DNA from: Methyloversatilis universalis EHg5
GTDB lineage: Bacteria; Pseudomonadota; Gammaproteobacteria; Burkholderiales; Rhodocyclaceae
Direction of reading: 5' to 3'
Assembly: GCF_000378945.1 (NCBI RefSeq)
Contig: NZ_KB900539.1
Coordinates: 1,047,241 to 1,111,240, forward strand
DNA length: 64,000 bases
Shown: in pieces, positions 57,968 through 64,000 of the stretch
Position numbering within the stretch: the first letter of the stretch is position 1
Layout: every line of letters begins with the position of its first letter
Program-made: the position numbers and the translations under genes
The notes under the pieces: model-generated
Told to the model about the DNA's origin: nothing
Seen by the model: only the letters and a program-made list of their open reading frames with translations
Database searches by the model: none

Positions 57968-58129
57968 TCAGCGCTTGAACAGTCCCAGCACGAAGGAGGC
58001 AACCGTCAGCACCAGGAACACGAAGAACAGTATCTTGGCGATGCCGGCTGCGCTTGCCGCCAGGCCGCCAAAACCGAACAATGCGGCGATCAGTGCAACG
58101 ATGAAGAATATAAGGGCATAGTGAAGCAT
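57968..58129 (-). CDS. DUF1328 small membrane protein
   Basis: A 53-aa protein with two hydrophobic helices, matching the DUF1328/YtjA family ([20 protein letters not shown] then [15 protein letters not shown]). A strong Shine-Dalgarno AAGGAGG precedes the ATG at 58129. Such proteins are often induced in stress responses. It is located between the response-regulator genes and the divergent kinase, suggesting regulation by them. Confidence 0.85.
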   Translation of the reverse strand: MLHYALIFFIVALIAALFGFGGLAASAAGIAKILFFVFLVLTVASFVLGLFKR

Positions 58130-58245
58130 GTCGGCCTCCTTGATGAAGGGCAGCAGCGTCCGGGTGTACCGCTGCCTGCATGACTCCATGCTAGGCGCAG
58201 CCATTTTCAGTGGCTGTCGTCCGCACCGTGCGCGGGACGTCGGAC

Positions 58246-59703
58246 ATGTCTGACGCCGACCGCAGCCTGCAGCACGCGCAGCGCCGGCGCGCACTGGTCG
58301 AGGGCCTGTCGCGTGCCGCCCGCCGCGCCGGTTCGGCCACCGACGGGGCCGAGCGGCTGACCGACAGCGTGCTGATGAAGCTGGCACGCTTCCGCTGGGG
58401 CGCGCTTCTGGTGGTACTGATCGGCATCGCCTTCGCCGTGCTGTCGGAATCCACCTTTCTGGCGATGCAGCGCGAGCGGGAGGAGATCGACGCGTCGCGG
58501 CTGTCGCTGGCTGCGCTGAACAACCTGGTCTACGACAATGCCCAGGCGGACCAGACCGAACAACGCTACATCGAGGACCCGTCGGCGGAGCATCTGGCGC
58601 AGCATCGGGCCACGCTGCAGCGCCTGGCGGACGCGTCGAACGTGGTGCTGGGCTGGGCGGTGCGCCGGCAGATCGACGAAGAGCGGGTGAGCGCGGTACG
58701 GCGGCTGTCCGCCACCGAATCGGAAGAACTGAAGCGGCTCGAGGCCTTGCCGGAGGACGCCAGTCCGGTCGAGGTGATGGATGCCTTCCTGCCTTCGGTG
58801 GTCGATCAGGCCGAATTGCGTCAGGCACTGGAGCCGCTGGTGCGCACCGAACGTGCCTACCTCGAAGAACAGATGACACTGCTGGGCGAGGAAATCGAGC
58901 GTCAGCGGGCGGCGGCCATTGTGGTGATCGCGGTTGGCGTGCTCATGCTCATCCTGCTGCTGCGCGCCTACGCGATGCGCAGCGAGGCCGAGGCCCAGGT
59001 GGCCGACCGCCTGCGCGCGGCGCGCGACGAACTCGATGCGCTGGTGCGGGTGCGTACCGAAGAGCTGAGCGAACTGGCCAGCCACCTGCAGACCGAAGCC
59101 GAGCGACAGAAAGCGGCGCTGGCGCGCGAACTGCACGACGAACTGGGCTCCATCCTGACCGCCAGCCGGATGGAGGCGTCGATGCTGCTGCGCCGGGCGC
59201 GCAAGCAGAACAGCCCGGACGTCGAATCGCTGGGGCGGGTGTGCGACATCCTGGAACAGGGCGTGCAGATCAAGCGGCGCGTGATCGAGGGGCTGGTGCC
59301 GACCGTGCTTACCCATCTCGGCCTGCTGCCGGCGCTGGAAGCGCTGGCCGATGAAACCCGTGTGTCGGCACCGTTCGCGGTCGAGCTCGAACTGCCTGAA
59401 GTGCTTGAACTTGAGCGCGAACGTGCGATCGCGATCTACCGCGTGGCGCAGGAGGCGCTCACCAATATCCGCAAGCATGCGCAGGCGAATACGGTCACCA
59501 TCAGGCTGACCGAAGAGGGCAATACGGTGAGGCTGGACATCCGCGACGACGGGGTCGGTCTGCCGGAGGGCGCGCGTGGCAAGACCGGTTCGCACGGCCT
59601 GCTCGGCATGAAATACCGGGCGGATGCGCTCGGCGGGCGCTTCGCGATCGGCGCTGCGCCGGGCGGTGGCACGCTGCTGGAGTTTGAAGTGCCGCGCGCC
59701 TGA
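58246..59703 (+). CDS. HisKA_3 sensor histidine kinase
   Basis: A 485-aa sensor kinase. It has a cytoplasmic N-terminus, one membrane helix at about residues 52-68, a helical periplasmic sensor of about 150 residues, a second helix ([17 protein letters not shown]), and a HisKA_3/HATPase domain. The H-box is [25 protein letters not shown] and [14 protein letters not shown] complete the ATP site. It probably phosphorylates the divergent NarL-type regulator. ATG 58246 was preferred; an in-frame start at 58210 adds 12 unconserved residues. Confidence 0.88.
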   Translation: MSDADRSLQHAQRRRALVEGLSRAARRAGSATDGAERLTDSVLMKLARFRWGALLVVLIGIAFAVLSESTFLAMQREREEIDASRLSLAALNNLVYDNAQADQTEQRYIEDPSAEHLAQHRATLQRLADASNVVLGWAVRRQIDEERVSAVRRLSATESEELKRLEALPEDASPVEVMDAFLPSVVDQAELRQALEPLVRTERAYLEEQMTLLGEEIERQRAAAIVVIAVGVLMLILLLRAYAMRSEAEAQVADRLRAARDELDALVRVRTEELSELASHLQTEAERQKAALARELHDELGSILTASRMEASMLLRRARKQNSPDVESLGRVCDILEQGVQIKRRVIEGLVPTVLTHLGLLPALEALADETRVSAPFAVELELPEVLELERERAIAIYRVAQEALTNIRKHAQANTVTIRLTEEGNTVRLDIRDDGVGLPEGARGKTGSHGLLGMKYRADALGGRFAIGAAPGGGTLLEFEVPRA

Positions 59704-59722
59704 ACGACGCGCGGCGCGGTGC

Positions 59723-61983
<2,261 letters not shown>

Positions 61984-62087
61984 TCATTGCCGTCCTGTCC
62001 TGCAACGGCGGGAATCGTTCTGCTGTCGTGTCGTTAGACGGCAGAAGGTCCATCCGGCCACCGGATTTTACCGACGGCACAAACGAA

Positions 62088-62112
62088 AAGCCCTGCCTCG
62101 AGGGCAGGGCTT
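62088..62112 (-). terminator. Terminator between rpmA and obgE
   Basis: 10-bp stem AAGCCCTGCC/GGCAGGGCTT with a TCGAG loop. On the minus strand it is followed by TTCG, giving a short TTTT run. It may attenuate ribosomal-protein transcription before obgE. Confidence 0.75.
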
Positions 62113-62131
62113 CGGTTCAGGCAGACAGCGA

Positions 62132-62395
62132 TCAGGCTGCGGCCGGAACGATGGTGACCACGCGACGGCGGTTTGCACCCTTGACGACGAACTGCACGAC
62201 GCCGTCAATCTTGGCGAACAGCGTGTGGTCCTTGCCCATGCCGACGTTGTCGCCGGGATGGAACTCGGTGCCGCGCTGACGCACGATGATGCTGCCTGCG
62301 GGAATCAGCTGGCCGCCGTAGCTCTTGACGCCAAGGCGTTTCGATTCTGAGTCGCGGCCGTTGCGGGTACTGCCGCCGCCTTTTTTGTGTGCCAT
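62132..62395 (-). CDS. rpmA: Ribosomal protein bL27
   Basis: An 87-aa 50S protein. [20 protein letters not shown] and the following [17 protein letters not shown] and [16 protein letters not shown] are diagnostic. The N-terminal tail reaches the peptidyl-transferase centre. Second gene of the rplU-rpmA pair. Confidence 0.97.
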   Translation of the reverse strand: MAHKKGGGSTRNGRDSESKRLGVKSYGGQLIPAGSIIVRQRGTEFHPGDNVGMGKDHTLFAKIDGVVQFVVKGANRRRVVTIVPAAA

Positions 62396-62423
62396 GAGAT
62401 GTGCTCCTGGAAACGTTCAGCGA

Positions 62424-62735
62424 TCAGCCGTTGATGGCGTCGATGCGCAGTTCGGTGTAGTTCTGACGATGACCTTGATGCTTCTGGTAGTGCTTGCGAC
62501 GGCGCATCTTGAAGATGGTCACCTTCTTGTGGCGCCCTTGCGTGAGCACCGTTGCACGAACGCTGGCACCGGCAACCAGGGGCGCACCGATCTTGACCGA
62601 TTCGCCCTCACCGACCATCAGAATCTGGTCGATCACGATTTCCGAGCCCACATCCGCAGGTATCTGTTCTACCTTGATTTTTTCGCCGGCAGCGACGCGA
62701 TACTGCTTGCCGCCGGTTTTTATGACCGCGTACAT
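62424..62735 (-). CDS. rplU: Ribosomal protein bL21
   Basis: A 103-aa 50S protein. [14 protein letters not shown] at the start, then [12 protein letters not shown], and the C-terminal signature [21 protein letters not shown] are diagnostic. Heads the rplU-rpmA unit with a strong promoter 33 bp upstream. Confidence 0.97.
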   Translation of the reverse strand: MYAVIKTGGKQYRVAAGEKIKVEQIPADVGSEIVIDQILMVGEGESVKIGAPLVAGASVRATVLTQGRHKKVTIFKMRRRKHYQKHQGHRQNYTELRIDAING

Positions 62736-62768
62736 GTGTAACCCCAGTAAGGTTTAAGGGAATCCATA

Positions 62769-62798
62769 AGTATAGCGAAGTACCGCGGCCCGTGTCAA
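62769..62798 (-). promoter_or_regulatory. Strong promoter of rplU-rpmA
   Basis: A perfect TTGACA (62798-62793) and TATACT (62774-62769), 18-bp spacing, on the minus strand. Confidence 0.8.
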
Positions 62799-62877
62799 AG
62801 CCCCCAATACATCAACGGCTTGACGGGTTTTGGGGCGCTGCTACCATCCGCGTTTTTCCGCGTCCGGCAGTCCTTCC

Positions 62878-63849
62878 TTGTCTTCTCTGAACCGTCTTTA
62901 CAGCCTGATTGCGGATGACATGCGTGCGCTGGACGCCGTGATCCGCGCGCGCCTGCACTCCGACGTGGTGCTGGTGCGCCAGGTGGCCGAGTACATCATC
63001 GGCGCCGGCGGCAAACGCCTGCGGCCCGCGCTTGTGCTGCTCACCTCCGGTGCCTGCGATTATCGCGGCGACCATCGCACCGAACTGGCGGCAGTGGTCG
63101 AGTTCATCCATACCGCCACGCTGCTGCATGACGACGTGGTCGACGAGTCCGAACTGCGTCGCGGCGCCAAGACCGCCAACGCGCTGTTCGGCAATGCCGC
63201 GTCGGTGCTGGTCGGCGACTTCCTGTACTCACGCGCCTTCCAGATGATGGTGTCGGTCGGCAGCATGCGGGTGCAGGCGGTGCTGGCTGAAGCCACCAAC
63301 ATCATTGCCGAGGGCGAGGTGCTGCAGCTGCTCAACTGTCATGACGCCGATGTCGCCGAAGAGCGCTATCTGCAGGTCATCCGCTACAAGACGGCCAAGC
63401 TGTTCGAGGCGGCCAGCCGGCTCGGCGCCATGCTGGCCGGCTCCGAGCCCGAGATTGAAGAGCGGTTCGCCCGTTTCGGCATGCATCTTGGCACCGCCTT
63501 CCAGCTGGTCGATGACATCCTCGATTACTCCGGCGACGAAGGTTCTATCGGCAAGAATCTTGGCGACGATCTGGCCGAGGGCAAGCCCACGCTGCCGCTG
63601 ATCCACGTCATGAAGAACGGTACGCCGGAACAGGTGGCCGTGGTGCGCCACGCAATCGAAGAGGGCGGTCGCGATGACTGGGCACCGGTCATGAAGGCAG
63701 TGGTCGACAGCGGTGCGCTTGAAGTCGCGCGGGTTCGCGCACGTGAAGAAGCGGCGCTGGCGATCGCGGAACTCGACGGTCTGCCGACCAACGAATATCT
63801 GCAAAGTCTGCTCGATCTCGCAAAGTTTGCAGTCGAGCGAAAGTTTTAG
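62878..63849 (+). CDS. ispB: Polyprenyl (octaprenyl) diphosphate synthase
   Basis: Makes the side chain of ubiquinone. A 323-aa trans-isoprenyl synthase with GGKRLRPALVLL, the first Asp-rich motif LLHDDVVDESELRRG (about residues 82-96) and the second LVDDILDYSGD. The TTG at 62878 gives the family N-terminus LSSLNRLYSLI. An in-frame ATG at 62830 adds 16 residues of GC-rich leader. It is divergent from rplU, as usual in betaproteobacteria. Confidence 0.92.
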   Translation: MSSLNRLYSLIADDMRALDAVIRARLHSDVVLVRQVAEYIIGAGGKRLRPALVLLTSGACDYRGDHRTELAAVVEFIHTATLLHDDVVDESELRRGAKTANALFGNAASVLVGDFLYSRAFQMMVSVGSMRVQAVLAEATNIIAEGEVLQLLNCHDADVAEERYLQVIRYKTAKLFEAASRLGAMLAGSEPEIEERFARFGMHLGTAFQLVDDILDYSGDEGSIGKNLGDDLAEGKPTLPLIHVMKNGTPEQVAVVRHAIEEGGRDDWAPVMKAVVDSGALEVARVRAREEAALAIAELDGLPTNEYLQSLLDLAKFAVERKF

Positions 63850-63855
63850 TATAGT
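63827..63855 (+). promoter_or_regulatory. Promoter of tRNA-Pro
   Basis: TTGCAG (63827-63832) and TATAGT (63850-63855), 17-bp spacing. The -35 is inside the ispB 3' end and the -10 begins just after its TAG. Confidence 0.7.
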
Positions 63856-63918
63856 GCGCGCCTCGTTGCTTACGGGCGACGAGGCACAAAGAGCTGCTCC
63901 GCAGTGTGTAGTGAAGTT

Positions 63919-63995
63919 CGGGGAATAGCTCAGCCTGGTAGAGCACTGCGTTCGGGACGCAGGGGCCGGAGGTTCGAATCCTCTTTCCCCGACCA
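63919..63995 (+). tRNA. tRNA-Pro (anticodon CGG)
   Basis: 77 nt with encoded CCA. The acceptor stem is CGGGGAA/TTCCCCG, D-arm TAGCTCAGCCTGGTAGAGC, anticodon loop TTCGGGA (reads CCG codons) and T-arm AGGTTCGAATCCT. Confidence 0.97.
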
Positions 63996-64000
63996 GAAAT

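Overview
The window is a dense, high-GC bacterial chromosome segment with short intergenic gaps, ATGA/GTGA stop-start overlaps and a fully conserved housekeeping core. Gene content and order (mraZ-to-murG division cluster, queA-tgt-yajC-secDF, ribF-ileS-lspA-fkpB-ispH, pcnB/dgk/panBC, rplU-rpmA-obgE-proB, PEP-CTERM proteins, DUF2322) point to a betaproteobacterium. A Rhodocyclales-type genome close to Methyloversatilis is my best guess. It is an inference from protein flavour, not from any search.

Layout. 1-11.3 kb (minus): the division and cell-wall (dcw) cluster mraZ-rsmH-ftsL-ftsI-murE-murF-mraY-murD-ftsW-murG, with a good sigma-70 promoter and a four-box MraZ-type operator. The mraY/murD junction carries a duplicated murD start and two 78-bp tandem repeats. 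11.6-12 kb: RNase P RNA. 12-14.4 kb: a hybrid-free PAS histidine kinase with a degenerate N-box. 14.3-21.4 kb: an unusual divergent cluster. A Tat/lipoprotein FAD amine-oxidase-like protein and a membrane spermidine-synthase-like protein lie on one side. DUF350, SPFH-SHOCT, an excalibur-type secreted protein, a zinc-ribbon DUF4178 membrane protein, a 47-residue Ser/Gly-tailed protein and AdoMet decarboxylase lie on the other. This is the strongest candidate for a poorly described system: polyamine chemistry linked to the membrane. 21.4-30.7 kb: assorted metabolism (COG2509 flavoprotein, YheT hydrolase, ilvE, nudJ, mnmA, GST, purB, DUF2322).

30.7-42.8 kb: protein export (secF, secD, yajC) and queuosine genes (tgt, queA), tRNA-Leu, then ribF-ileS-lspA-fkpB-ispH, a Fur-family regulator and tRNA-Thr. 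43-47.4 kb: an unrecognised 196-aa protein, a striking NarL-like 7-2-7 palindrome, pepN and a LysR regulator. 47.4-52 kb: panD, and pcnB-DUF486-dgk-panB-panC. 52.1-56.8 kb: a probable copper locus with two DUF2946 proteins, two PEP-CTERM surface proteins (one with an HHH...MPGM cluster) and a TonB-dependent receptor of the copper type. 56.8-59.7 kb: a signalling island with a stand-alone receiver, a NarL/FixJ response regulator, DUF1328 and a HisKA_3 kinase. 59.7-64 kb: proB, obgE, rpmA and rplU on the minus strand, divergent from the polyprenyl diphosphate synthase gene ispB and tRNA-Pro on the plus strand.

Starts were chosen from family N-termini, stop-start overlaps and Shine-Dalgarno context. 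All functional calls rest on reading motifs by eye; no database search was run.
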